Source: Streptomyces clavuligerus
Lineage (GTDB): Bacteria; Actinomycetota; Actinomycetes; Streptomycetales; Streptomycetaceae
Direction: 5' to 3'
Assembly (NCBI RefSeq): GCF_005519465.1
Contig: NZ_CP027859.1
Span: 1,302,001 to 1,366,000, forward strand
DNA length: 64,000 bases
The first letter of the stretch is position 1; each line of letters starts with the position of its first letter. Positions 34,114 through 41,817 of the stretch are shown here, piece by piece. The notes beneath the pieces were generated by a model that did no database searches, was not told the DNA's origin, and was given only the letters and a program-made list of their open reading frames with translations. Both the position numbers and the translations under genes were made by a program.

Positions 34114-34740
34114 GTGGTCATGTTGGCCGAGAGTTGGTCGGACCCTTCCGTGGTGGTGTCCATCGCGGCACTGCTGGCGACGGTGGCGGTCGGCGTCGTG
34201 GCGGCGGTGGTGGCGCGGCGGGCCTCGTTCGCCAAGCGGCGGCTGACCCACGATCTGGCACCCCCGGCGAGACTTCTGCCCCCGGGGTCCGGCGACCGGC
34301 TCGTGGTGACCTGTGACGGCAGCGCCCTCCGCGATCCCCACATCGCGGAGGTGCACCTCGCCAACACGGGACGCCGGGACATCGCCAGTGGTCTCTTCGA
34401 CGGTGCCCGGCCGATCAGGTTCGAGCTGAACGCCCCGGTCGTCGAGATCCTCGACACCCACTGGGAGGGCGCCACCCACGCCCGGCCGACCGTCACCGCC
34501 GACGGGTCGGCGCTCCTCCTCCAGCCGACGCTGCTGCCCCGGGGACTGGAGATGACCGTCCGGGCCCTGGTGGACGGGCGGCCGAGCCTGACCATCCACG
34601 CCGAGTTGCTCGATGTGGACGTGCGCCGCCGCCCGCGCGCGGCCACGTGGGAGAAGTCCACCCGGCGCGCGGTCCTCGCCTCCGCCGTGGCCCTCCTCTC
34701 CACCGTGGTCCAGGCGGTCCTCCTAGCCCTCCAGCCCTGA
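34114..34740 (+). CDS. two-helix membrane protein of unknown function
   Basis: A 208-residue protein with an N-terminal membrane helix (VVVSIAALLATVAVGVVAAV), a central beta-rich domain of about 140 residues (VVTCDGSALRDPHIAEVHLA, GLEMTVRALVDGRPSLTIHA) and a C-terminal helix (AVALLSTVVQAVLLAL). No catalytic motif is visible. The GTG at 34114 lies eight bases after AGGGGGGA. It follows the DUF4157 gene by 57 bases and could be co-transcribed with it, which would make it a candidate membrane partner or immunity-type protein; that is speculative. Confidence 0.75.
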   Translation: MVMLAESWSDPSVVVSIAALLATVAVGVVAAVVARRASFAKRRLTHDLAPPARLLPPGSGDRLVVTCDGSALRDPHIAEVHLANTGRRDIASGLFDGARPIRFELNAPVVEILDTHWEGATHARPTVTADGSALLLQPTLLPRGLEMTVRALVDGRPSLTIHAELLDVDVRRRPRAATWEKSTRRAVLASAVALLSTVVQAVLLALQP

Positions 34741-34792
34741 ACGGTCCCTGCTGAACGGTCTGTTCGGGGCGGATCCCTGCCCTCGGGAACCC

Positions 34793-34821
34793 TTGCCGGG
34801 GATGATTTTTGGCCCTAGGGT
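34793..34821 (+). promoter_or_regulatory. putative sigma-70-type promoter of the small secreted protein gene
   Basis: TTGCCG (34793-34798) and TAGGGT (34816-34821) are separated by 17 bases, matching streptomycete housekeeping spacing. The TAGGGT ends 37 bases before the ATG at 34859. Confidence 0.5.
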
Positions 34822-34858
34822 CGGGCCGGTCATGTTGTCGATCATGCAGGGGGTTTTG

Positions 34859-35296
34859 ATGATCAAGGCAAGGCTCAAGGCGTCCGTCGCGGCACTCGCG
34901 GCCACGGTGCTCTTCACCGGTCTGTCCGCCGGCGAGGCGATGGCGGTGCCCAACTCGACGAAGACGTTCTCCCTTTCGGGAACGTACCAGGGCCACACCG
35001 GATACACAGAGGGCTACCTCTACTTCTACAACCGGTCCGTGGGGATCACCGGCACGGTCAAGTCGAACACCACCGGCTGTGTCCAGGTCGTCATCGCGGT
35101 GCACGCGGGCGGCAGGGAGACGGACCACCAGACCCGGACGGCATGCGGCCGGGGCACCGGCACGTCCACGGGCTTCAACTACACCGCGTCGGCCGACATC
35201 CCGGGCGGTGCCGACGAAGTGGAGATCAATCTTGCCGGGCTGGACGGCAGGGGACAGATCGACGCCGTGATCACCGGTGGCCGCTATCGTCCGTAG
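34859..35296 (+). CDS. small secreted protein of unknown function
   Basis: A 145-residue preprotein with a Sec signal (IKARLKASVAALAATVLFTG, cleavage near AMA-VP). The mature beta-rich domain is rich in Gly/Thr/Tyr (HTGYTEGYLYFYNRSVGITG) and contains two cysteines. No family is recognised. The ATG at 34859 follows AGGGGG by six bases. A plausible promoter precedes it, so it is probably transcribed alone. An extracellular structural or binding role is as much as can be said. Confidence 0.72.
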   Translation: MIKARLKASVAALAATVLFTGLSAGEAMAVPNSTKTFSLSGTYQGHTGYTEGYLYFYNRSVGITGTVKSNTTGCVQVVIAVHAGGRETDHQTRTACGRGTGTSTGFNYTASADIPGGADEVEINLAGLDGRGQIDAVITGGRYRP

Positions 35297-35322
35297 CCGG
35301 CCGGCTCGGTAGAGTCCCGCCG

Positions 35323-35778
35323 GTGAAACGGCGCAGACAGAAGAGACTCACCCGCGGACTGATCGACGCGGCCCTGACCGGGGACCTCCACCGCACCCGC
35401 GCGCTGCTGCGGGCCGGGGCCGACCCGGCGGTGCCCGACCGGGACGGCGCCACCGCCCTGTACATCGCCGCCGTCCAGGGCGAAGCACCCGTCGCCCGGC
35501 TGCTGTTGGCGGCCGGTGCACCGCCGGACGCGGAGAGCGGCCCCGGGGGAGAGGGGCACGGAGGAGGCTGGGACGGGACGCCGCTGTGCGCCGCCGCGTG
35601 CTGGGGGCACGAGGACGCGGTGCGCGTTCTCCTGGAGCACGGGGCGGACCCCGGGCTCCGGGAGGACCGGGGGAGCGGGCGGACCCCGCTGGAGTGGGTC
35701 CGGGACACCCCGGGCGGGCCCCACCCCGTGGTCGAACGGCTGCTCCTGGAGGCCCTGGCCCGCCGCCCCGGCGCATAG
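35323..35778 (+). CDS. ankyrin-repeat protein
   Basis: A 151-residue protein with three ankyrin repeats: LIDAALTGDLHRTRALLRAG, then ATALYIAAVQGEAPVARLLL and TPLCAAACWGHEDAVRVLLE, each followed by AGADP or HGADP turns. A glycine-rich loop interrupts repeats two and three. Small ankyrin proteins of this type mediate protein-protein contacts in the cytoplasm. The GTG at 35323 has a weak ribosome-binding site; it lies 26 bases after the secreted-protein gene, so read-through expression is possible. Confidence 0.85.
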   Translation: MKRRRQKRLTRGLIDAALTGDLHRTRALLRAGADPAVPDRDGATALYIAAVQGEAPVARLLLAAGAPPDAESGPGGEGHGGGWDGTPLCAAACWGHEDAVRVLLEHGADPGLREDRGSGRTPLEWVRDTPGGPHPVVERLLLEALARRPGA

Positions 35779-35796
35779 GACCCGGGCCTGGCCCGG

Positions 35797-36387
35797 TCAG
35801 GCGGCGGTGTCGATGATGGCCCAGGTCTCCCGGCCGTCGGCCGTGGCGCGGCTGCCGCAGCCCCGGGGGCCGAGCCGGTGCAGCCGGGTGAGGACGGCGG
35901 GGTCCAGCGGCGCGGGATGCGGCCGGTGGCTGAGCGCGAGGACGAGCACCAGCCGGTTCTGCTCGGAGACATGGACGCTGATCCGCCGCCCGCCGTCGGC
36001 CACCGCCGTCCGTACGAGGAACTTGACCACGTCACCGGTGCCCTCGGGCGCCGGGAGCCGCCAGGCGGTGATCTGCTCCGTCACCGCGCGGGCGGCCCGG
36101 GACGCGACCCAGGGCGCGGACTCGAACGCCCAGGCGGCGCCGGGGCGGTTGGCCATGAGGGGACGCCGCCGGGGCTCCGCCGCGACGACCGGGGGGTTCG
36201 GCGGCGGATCGGGCGGCGGCGGTGGGTTCTTCGGCGGTTTCGGGGTGTTCGGGGGCCAGTCAGGGGGGCGCGGCTTGGTCGCTGACGGGCTGCTCGGGGG
36301 TTCCACGCTCACCTCCGCGGAGTGGACGCCGGGCGCTGTGGACGGAGTCTTCCCCCACGGTGACACGCCGACGCCCGAAAGCCCCAT
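35797..36387 (-). CDS. degenerate histidine-kinase-like ATPase (anti-sigma-type) protein
   Basis: A 196-residue protein. The N-terminal 85 residues form a proline-rich linker containing a run of Pro-Lys and Pro-Asp pairs. The C-terminal 115 residues (WAFESAPWVASRAARAVTEQ, VVKFLVRTAVADGGRRISVH, LVLVLALSH, ETWAIIDTAA) follow the fold order of RsbW/SpoIIAB-like ATPases common in Streptomyces. The N-box asparagine and the GxG lid motifs are absent, so ATP binding is doubtful. The chosen ATG at 36387 has GGA six bases upstream; the frame stays open further back. It converges on the ankyrin gene. Function unknown. Confidence 0.6.
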   Translation of the reverse strand: MGLSGVGVSPWGKTPSTAPGVHSAEVSVEPPSSPSATKPRPPDWPPNTPKPPKNPPPPPDPPPNPPVVAAEPRRRPLMANRPGAAWAFESAPWVASRAARAVTEQITAWRLPAPEGTGDVVKFLVRTAVADGGRRISVHVSEQNRLVLVLALSHRPHPAPLDPAVLTRLHRLGPRGCGSRATADGRETWAIIDTAA

Positions 36388-36552
36388 GCCTTGTCCAGCA
36401 GATGGGACGGGCGGTATCGCATCGAGGACGGGCGGCCCTCGGGGCGCCGGGAGGGGACGGCCGCCGCGCCGCGCCCCGCCACGCCCGCCACGCCCCGCCC
36501 GGTTCGGGGGAGCTCCGCGCCACCCGCGGCACGGTGGCCGCGCGGACGACAC

Positions 36553-36622
36553 CCGCTGTACCGACACCGGCTGTACCGAAACCCGCCGTACCGAAACCCG
36601 CTGCGCCGACCCCGGCTGCGCC
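36553..36622. repeat. 15-base tandem repeat (about 4.5 units)
   Basis: Units such as GGCTGTACCGAAACC recur with small changes over about 70 bases. The 15-base period keeps any reading frame, giving Cys-Thr-Glu-Thr-type or Val-Pro-Lys-Pro-Ala-type pentads depending on frame, so it may be a decayed or active linker-coding repeat. Confidence 0.7.
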
Positions 36623-36658
36623 ACCTCGGGCGGTCATCCTCAACAGGGCCACCCGCGG

Positions 36659-36883
36659 ATGCCCGTCGTCCGCACCGGCGCGGAGCCCACCCGGTACTCC
36701 GTCACCACCCCGCGCACCGGCCTCGACCTCCTCGTCGTCGGTCGCGGCCACAGCGACGCCGGCGGCGACGGAACGGCCGGCGGGGTCCGGGGCACCCCGG
36801 CCACCGCCGACGCGGTGATCACCGCCCACCGGGTGTCGGCCCGTTCGCCGTACGGGGCGGCGCGGCGCCGCGTCTTCCGGTAA
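36659..36883 (+). pseudogene. possible 3' remnant of an unidentified gene
   Basis: In this frame nearly every third base is G or C, with C dominating (PVVRTGAEPTRYSVTTPRTG, then LDLLVVGRGHSDAGG). The frame ends at TAA 36881-36883. Upstream, the coding-like bias seems to move to another frame across the 15-base repeats (TTPAVPTPAVPKPAVPKPAA), consistent with a frameshifted or decayed gene. No ribosome-binding site precedes the ATG. I do not recognise the product. Confidence 0.3.
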
Positions 36884-37214
36884 AGACGGATATCAGCGGA
36901 TAAGGCGTAGCGACTATTTCCAGCCATGTTCATATCGTGGCTCCCGGTGCCCGACGGCCCGGCGTGTCCTAAAAGATCTTCACATCGGTGGCACATCCGC
37001 GGCGGAATCTGTGCCGCGATGATCCGCAAACCGTCACCCTCCGTGCTGCCGCCTTCTGCCGCACAACCTTCTGGCCTGCGAAGACATGTCCGTATGGCAG
37101 CCAACCAAAGGAACCCCCCTACTGCGTCTGCCACCCCCCGTGTAGTCATGTCGCGGCGGCTCGCAAACACTTCGGGGGGCCGCCTCAGCCATGTCTTTGG
37201 GAGTTCATTCCGCC
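36884..37214. other. control region upstream of the melC operon
   Basis: 331 bases, less GC-rich than the surroundings, with no gene. It should contain the melC promoter. I see ATATCAGCGGATAAGGCGTAG near the left end and GGGAG (37200-37204), which is the melC1 ribosome-binding site, at the right end. No hairpin stands out. Confidence 0.5.
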
Positions 37215-37652
37215 ATGTCCAGACTCACCCGCCGCCAGGTCATCGGAGTCGTCACCGGCGCCGCCGCGGGCTCGGCGCTCGCCGGTCTCGCCACCGCGAC
37301 CGCCGACAGCCCGCCCCCGGCGAAGGCCACCGCCGCGCCCGCCGGTACCACCGGACCCGACTCCTTCGACGAGGTCTTCCAGGGCCGCCGCATCCAGGGC
37401 CTGCCCGCCGAGGGCGGGGCCGCCCACGCCCGCGGCGCCCACGCCCGCGGCGCCCACGGCCACGCCGGGCACGGCCCCGCCTACCGCGTCCTCATCGACG
37501 GCCGCGAACTCCATGTCATGCGCCACGGAAAGATGGGCTGGAGCAGCGCGATCAACCACTACGAGAGGTTCGCGACCCCGCTCGACGCCGCGCGCACCGC
37601 GGTCGTCTCCCTCAAGGGCGCCGCCGTCGTCCCCTTCGACCCCACCGTCTGA
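37215..37652 (+). CDS. melC1: tyrosinase co-factor / copper chaperone MelC1
   Basis: A 145-residue protein with a Tat-like signal (SRLTRRQVIGVVTGAAAGSA; RRQVIG) and the MelC1 core: a His-rich segment with repeated HARGA units, then YRVLIDGRELHVMRHG and INHYERFATPLDAARTAVVS. In Streptomyces MelC1 binds apo-tyrosinase, delivers copper and carries it out through the Tat pathway. The repeated HARGAHARGAHGHAGHG tract supplies many extra histidines for copper. The ATG at 37215 is eleven bases after GGGAG. It is followed by melC2 after 16 bases. Confidence 0.95.
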   Translation: MSRLTRRQVIGVVTGAAAGSALAGLATATADSPPPAKATAAPAGTTGPDSFDEVFQGRRIQGLPAEGGAAHARGAHARGAHGHAGHGPAYRVLIDGRELHVMRHGKMGWSSAINHYERFATPLDAARTAVVSLKGAAVVPFDPTV

Positions 37653-37668
37653 GCCGGGAGCCACCGCC

Positions 37669-38490
37669 ATGACCGTACGCAAGAACCAGGCGAACCTCAC
37701 GGCCGCCGAGAAGAAGGCGTTCGTCAACGCCGTCCTGGAGCTGAAGCGCAGGGGCGTCTACGACGAGTTCGTCGCCGCCCACCGCCTCCGCTTCAACGTC
37801 GACATGAACACCGGGATATACGTGGGCCACTTCGGCCCCTCGTTCCTCCCCTGGCACCGCAAGTACCTCATCGACTTCGAGCGGGAACTGAAGAAGATCG
37901 ACGCGTCGGTGTCGATCCCGTACTGGGACTGGACCGCCGACAACACCGCCGCGTCCTCCCTCTGGGCCCCGGACTTCCTCGGCGGCACCGGACGCCCCCT
38001 GGACGACCAGGTCATGGACGGGCCCTTCGCCTACTCCGGCGGCAAGTGGACGATCACCGTCCAGGCCGACAGCCGGCCCTTCCTCGCCCGTAACCTCGGC
38101 TACCGGGTCCCCACCCTGCCCACCCGCGCCCAGGTCGACGCCGCCCTCGCCATGCCGACCTACGACTCCGCCCCCTTCCGGGACGGATCGGCGGGCTTCC
38201 GCTCCGAACTCGAAGGCTCCTCGGGGTATATGAGCATGCACAACCGGGTGCACACCTGGGTCTGGGGGCAGATGGAGTCCAGCGTCTCCCCGAACGACCC
38301 GGTGTTCTGGCTGCACCACGCGTTCGTCGACAAGCTCTGGGCCGAGTGGCACGCCCTCCACCCGGGCAGCGCCGAGTACCTCCCCGCCGCCGCCACCCCC
38401 GATGTGATCGACCTGAACGAGCCCATGCCTCCGTGGACCGCGACTCCGCAGAGCGTGCTGGACCACACCCAGTTCTACATCTACGTCTGA
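37669..38490 (+). CDS. melC2: tyrosinase MelC2
   Basis: A 273-residue type 3 copper enzyme that hydroxylates monophenols and oxidises diphenols to quinones, starting melanin synthesis. Copper A ligands H38 (AAHRLRF), H54 (VGHFGPSF) and H63 (PWHRKYL). Copper B ligands H191 and H195 (MHNRVHTW) and H217 (FWLHHAFVDKLW). Length and motif spacing equal those of characterised Streptomyces tyrosinases, offset by one residue for copper B. It has no signal peptide, so export relies on MelC1. The ATG at 37669 follows GGGAG by eight bases. A strong hairpin follows the stop. Confidence 0.98.
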   Translation: MTVRKNQANLTAAEKKAFVNAVLELKRRGVYDEFVAAHRLRFNVDMNTGIYVGHFGPSFLPWHRKYLIDFERELKKIDASVSIPYWDWTADNTAASSLWAPDFLGGTGRPLDDQVMDGPFAYSGGKWTITVQADSRPFLARNLGYRVPTLPTRAQVDAALAMPTYDSAPFRDGSAGFRSELEGSSGYMSMHNRVHTWVWGQMESSVSPNDPVFWLHHAFVDKLWAEWHALHPGSAEYLPAAATPDVIDLNEPMPPWTATPQSVLDHTQFYIYV

Positions 38491-38500
38491 CCGACCCCGG

Positions 38501-38535
38501 CCGGACGCCCCCACCCGCGGTACGGGGGCGTCCGG
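38501..38535 (+). terminator. terminator of the melC operon
   Basis: A perfect 12-base stem CCGGACGCCCCC / GGGGGCGTCCGG with an eleven-base loop starts ten bases after the melC2 stop. There is no T tract. Confidence 0.85.
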
Positions 38536-38589
38536 AACCCGGGCGGGCCGTGTCTCCCCACGCGGTCCGGACCTGCCGTTCCAGCGGTG

Positions 38590-38595
38590 TACGAT
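38590..38595 (+). promoter_or_regulatory. -10 element of the structured RNA, copy B
   Basis: TACGAT (TAnnnT type) stands exactly where copy A has TAGAGT, immediately before the first base shared by both copies. Confidence 0.5.
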
Positions 38596-38600
38596 GATCT

Positions 38601-38750
38601 TGTTGCTCGCGCCGGTGGAAGCCGGTCGGGACACAGGCGTTGGTGGTCCAAGGAAAGACACCCCACTTCCCGTGGGGGGATGCAGGTGCAAGGCCTGCCC
38701 AGCGCTCCGCTCACCGGGCCCCGGCCTCCCCCTCAGGGAGACCGGGGCCC
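38601..38750 (+). ncRNA. duplicated structured RNA element with terminator, copy B
   Basis: Bases 38596-38710 match copy A at all but two of 115 positions. The same pairing is available: CGTTGG (38638-38643) with CCAGCG (38699-38704) around two hairpins. A different terminator-like hairpin follows (38716-38750, 15-base stem with one mismatch, loop CCTCA). The hairpin sequences differ completely between copies while both stay strong, which argues for selection on termination. The MarR gene lies 182 bases downstream on the same strand, so a cis role is possible here; copy A has no such gene. Confidence 0.6.
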
Positions 38751-38902
38751 TCGTGTGTGCCCGGGACCCGCCGCTGAGGTGTTCAGCGGGACGCGCCCCG
38801 GGTGTTCACGGTGCTGACGGGCCCGTGGCGGCGTGTGCCGGAAACCGGACTCGATCGCCGTACGGCCGTCGAACGTGTGTCCTGGTGTCGGACCGGAAGC
38901 GT

Positions 38903-38922
38903 TTACTTTCCGAAGAAAGTAA
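38903..38922. promoter_or_regulatory. palindromic operator of the MarR gene
   Basis: The perfect inverted repeat TTACTTTC-CGAA-GAAAGTAA ends ten bases before the MarR start codon. An AT-rich 20-base palindrome in this position is the usual autoregulatory site of a MarR dimer, and it probably overlaps the -10 region. Confidence 0.75.
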
Positions 38923-38931
38923 TATGGGGCC

Positions 38932-39414
38932 ATGGCCGCCGAGCAGTCGAAGATCCAGCCGCTGAACGCGGGCGAAGAGGCGCTGGTCCGCTCGATCCAC
39001 CGCATCGTCCACGTCCTGCCCAAGGTCATGGACGCGACCATGCAGCGCGAGCAGCGGATCTCGTTGACCGAGTACCTGACGCTGTTCCGGCTCTCCGAGG
39101 CGCCGGAGCGGAAGATGCGGATGAGCGAGCTGGCCGAGGTCTCGTTCCTGTCGCTGAGCGGTATGACCCATGTGGTCACCCGGCTCCAGGCGGAGGACCT
39201 GGTGGAGCGGGCGCGTGACGCGGAGGACCGCCGCGGCTGGCACGCGGTGCTCACCGACCGGGGCATGGCCCGGCTGCACGAGGCGGGGCCAAGCAACCTG
39301 AGCGGGGTGCGCCGCTATCTCCTCGACCATCTCCAGGGCTTCGACCTGCACGCCCTCGCCCAGGCGTTCGACGCCGTCGGGGACTCTCCGGGGGAGCCCA
39401 CCGGCGGCCGTTGA
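38932..39414 (+). CDS. MarR-family transcriptional regulator
   Basis: A 160-residue regulator with the MarR winged helix: ISLTEYLTLFRLSEAPERKM, MSELAEVSFLSLSGMTHVVT, RLQAEDLVERARDAEDRRGW (wing). MarR dimers release DNA when they bind a phenolic or other ligand. No standard ribosome-binding site sits before the ATG at 38932 (GGGG lies only two bases away). The palindrome directly upstream suggests tight autorepression. An XRE regulator follows in the same direction after 52 bases, so the two may be co-transcribed. Confidence 0.92.
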   Translation: MAAEQSKIQPLNAGEEALVRSIHRIVHVLPKVMDATMQREQRISLTEYLTLFRLSEAPERKMRMSELAEVSFLSLSGMTHVVTRLQAEDLVERARDAEDRRGWHAVLTDRGMARLHEAGPSNLSGVRRYLLDHLQGFDLHALAQAFDAVGDSPGEPTGGR

Positions 39415-39466
39415 GGCAGCCCGCAGCCGCGGCGGTCCGCGGCCGGAATCAGGGAGTCGCGCTCGT

Positions 39467-40354
39467 ATGACGACACACACCAGCAACCTGGCCGCGTTCC
39501 TCCGCTCGCACCGGGAGCGGCTCAAGCCCGAACAGGTCGGACTGGCCTCCCACGGCCGACGGCGCACACCGGGCCTGCGCCGCGGGGAACTCGCCACGCT
39601 CGCCGGACTGAGCGTCGAGTATCTGGAACGTCTCGAACAGGGCCGGGACACCAACCCCTCCGGCGCGGTGCTCACCGCGCTCGCCGACGCGCTGCGCCTG
39701 TCCCAGGACGAGAAACAGCACCTCGCGCTGCTGGCCATGCGACAGCACAGCGCCACGCTCCTGCCCGTTCCGCGTCCGGTCGGCGACGATCCACGCCCCG
39801 GTGTGCGCGAACTCCTGGGCCGCCTCGACCCCACCCCGGCCTGTCTGCTCGGACCGGTCTACAACGTGGTGACCTGGAACGCGGCCTGGGAGACGGCCGC
39901 CCGCCCACTGGGCGTCCTGGATCTGGACCCGCCCGACCTCGTCCGCTACCACTTCCTGAACCCCAAGGCCCGCCGGACCTTCGACGACCAGTCATGGGCG
40001 GAGACCGCGGACGAGGTGGTCGGCTGGCTGCGGGCCGCCGAACCGGACTGGGGCGACGACGACGCCTTCCGGGCGCTGATGAGCGATGTGCACACGGTCC
40101 CCGAGTTCGCCTCCCGGTGGGCCGCCCACACGATCGCCTCCCGGCGGCCCGCCAGCAAACGCGTCTGGCACCCCGGGGCCGGGCATCTGAACATCCGTCT
40201 CGAAGTCCTCTTCGTCGGAGAGGCGAACCACTGGCTCCAGCTCTGGCTGCCGAGCGACGAGGACACCGCGACGGCCCTCGCCTCCCTCACCCGCACCCGG
40301 ACGGACCCCGTGCCCCACCCCCGCGAACCCCGTGAACCGGCGCGGGAGGCATAG
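39467..40354 (+). CDS. XRE-family regulator with MmyB-like ligand domain
   Basis: A 295-residue protein: N-terminal helix-turn-helix (residues 8-75; RRGELATLAGLSVEYLERLE, then QGRDTNPSGAVLTALADAL) and a C-terminal MmyB-like PAS-type domain (about 105-270; YNVVTWNAAWETAARPLG, then PDLVRYHFLNPKARRTFDD). MmyB-type regulators control short-chain dehydrogenases or antibiotic genes in response to a bound fatty-acid-like ligand. The ATG at 39467 starts a typical sequence. It stands between MarR and the homogentisate-dioxygenase-like gene, either of which it could control. Confidence 0.9.
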   Translation: MTTHTSNLAAFLRSHRERLKPEQVGLASHGRRRTPGLRRGELATLAGLSVEYLERLEQGRDTNPSGAVLTALADALRLSQDEKQHLALLAMRQHSATLLPVPRPVGDDPRPGVRELLGRLDPTPACLLGPVYNVVTWNAAWETAARPLGVLDLDPPDLVRYHFLNPKARRTFDDQSWAETADEVVGWLRAAEPDWGDDDAFRALMSDVHTVPEFASRWAAHTIASRRPASKRVWHPGAGHLNIRLEVLFVGEANHWLQLWLPSDEDTATALASLTRTRTDPVPHPREPREPAREA

Positions 40355-40482
40355 CCCGCGCGCCTCCCGGCCCGGCCGCAGCGTCTCCCTCCCCCTACGG
40401 GTACGGCCGCGGCGTTCCTGCGCGGCCCCCCGGCGCGCACTGTGGGACCAGGGGCGTACGACAGAGCGAAAGGAACGGTCCG

Positions 40483-41658
40483 ATGCAGCTCAGGCCGATG
40501 CGATCGTGGATTCACCACAGCCGGGGAAAGGTGCTGCGCCAGGCGGTGACCGGACGGAGGGAACTGGGTGGCCTGTACGAGGACATGCTCACCAGGCAGG
40601 GCTTCGAGGGACGCGACGCCTATCTGTACCGGCGCGCCGAGCCGACCGCCTGGAAGCACGCGGAGGAGGGCGCGGCCAACCGCACCTACGACGGGCAACT
40701 CGTGGAGCCCACCGACCGGACCCGCCCCGACGGCGGCCCGCTGCGCCTGTTCCACCACCCCGCGCTGGCCGTCTCCGTCAGCAGGCGCGGCGCGAACATG
40801 CCCTTCTCGGTCCGCAACGTCGACGGGGACGAGCTGTACTTCGTCCACGAGGGCACCGGCACCTTCTACACCGAGTTCGGTCCGATCCCGTACGAGCCCG
40901 GCGACTACATCCTGCTGCCGAAGGGCGTCACCTACCGGATTCGTCCGTCCGGACCGGTGAACTACTTCCTCGTCGTCGAGTCGGCCGAAGAGCTGGGCTT
41001 CGCCGACACCGGCGTCCTCGGCCGCCGGGCCCCTTTCGACCCCGGTCTGCTGTACATCCCCTCCCCGGAGCTGGACGAGCTGGGCGACGGCCGGGACGAG
41101 CGCGGCACCTGGCCGGTACGGCTCAAGATCCGCGACGGGTACGCCAGCCTCGTCTACGACGCCGACCCGATCGACGTCGAGGGCTGGTCGGGCGACCTCT
41201 TCCCGTTCAAGCTGAACATCCGCGACTACCGGCCGGTCATGAGCGACCGCATCCATGTCATGCCGTCCGCGTACGCGGTCTTCGCCACCTCGACCTTCAT
41301 GGTGGGCAACTTTCTGCCCCGCCCCTTCGAGACGGCCCCGGACGCGGCGGTCTTCCCGCCCTACCACCGCAATGTGGACTACGACGAGTTCACCTTTTTC
41401 CACGGCGGAACGGTGCTCGGCATGCCCATCGCCCCCGCCACCATGGCCCTCGTCCCGCAGGGGCTGCACCACGGCCTGCCCGCCGAGGTCCAGGCGCAGG
41501 TGACCGGGCGGCTGAAGCCGGGCGACCGCATCGACACCGAGGTCGTCTTCGTGGACACGACGGTGCCGCTGACCCCCACCCCGGAGGCCGAGGCCGCGCA
41601 GCGCCACGCCGAGCAGGAGTCCGGGGCCCCGACGGCACCGGTGGGGGACTGGATGTGA
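40483..41658 (+). CDS. homogentisate 1,2-dioxygenase-family protein
   Basis: A 391-residue cupin-fold dioxygenase. Family stretches are GDELYFVHEGTGTFYTEFGP, YEPGDYILLPKGVTYRI and the iron-site region PYHRNVDYDEFTFFHGG with a late histidine in PQGLHHGLP; together these supply the His-Glu-His iron triad. The enzyme opens the aromatic ring of homogentisate in tyrosine catabolism. Homologues in Streptomyces are a shorter, divergent branch, so a related aromatic substrate is possible. The ATG at 40483 has AAAGGA upstream. A tyrosinase operon lies 2 kb away, so both use tyrosine-derived aromatics, but they are not in one operon. Confidence 0.85.
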   Translation: MQLRPMRSWIHHSRGKVLRQAVTGRRELGGLYEDMLTRQGFEGRDAYLYRRAEPTAWKHAEEGAANRTYDGQLVEPTDRTRPDGGPLRLFHHPALAVSVSRRGANMPFSVRNVDGDELYFVHEGTGTFYTEFGPIPYEPGDYILLPKGVTYRIRPSGPVNYFLVVESAEELGFADTGVLGRRAPFDPGLLYIPSPELDELGDGRDERGTWPVRLKIRDGYASLVYDADPIDVEGWSGDLFPFKLNIRDYRPVMSDRIHVMPSAYAVFATSTFMVGNFLPRPFETAPDAAVFPPYHRNVDYDEFTFFHGGTVLGMPIAPATMALVPQGLHHGLPAEVQAQVTGRLKPGDRIDTEVVFVDTTVPLTPTPEAEAAQRHAEQESGAPTAPVGDWM

Positions 41659-41741
41659 GGACCGGCCGCTGACGGGCGGGCCGCCACGCGCCCGCGCGGC
41701 GGGAGGGGGCGCGCCGGGCCGGGCCGGGCCGGCCGCCCGAC

Positions 41742-41767
41742 GGGGAGACCGGTGGACCGGTCTCCCC
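41742..41767 (+). terminator. terminator after the dioxygenase-like gene
   Basis: The perfect inverted repeat GGGGAGACCGGT / ACCGGTCTCCCC leaves a minimal GG loop (a four-base loop once the tip pair opens). It lies 84 bases after the stop. Confidence 0.78.
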
Positions 41768-41817
41768 GGCCTCGGTGTAGACATGACCTGAAGCACCCTC
41801 GCCGATCAGGAGAGAAC

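Noticed and set aside
36988..37668. N-terminal extension of tyrosinase by over 200 codons
   Set aside because: The extension overlaps melC1 in another frame, while the ATG at 37669 has a ribosome-binding site and matches the family start.
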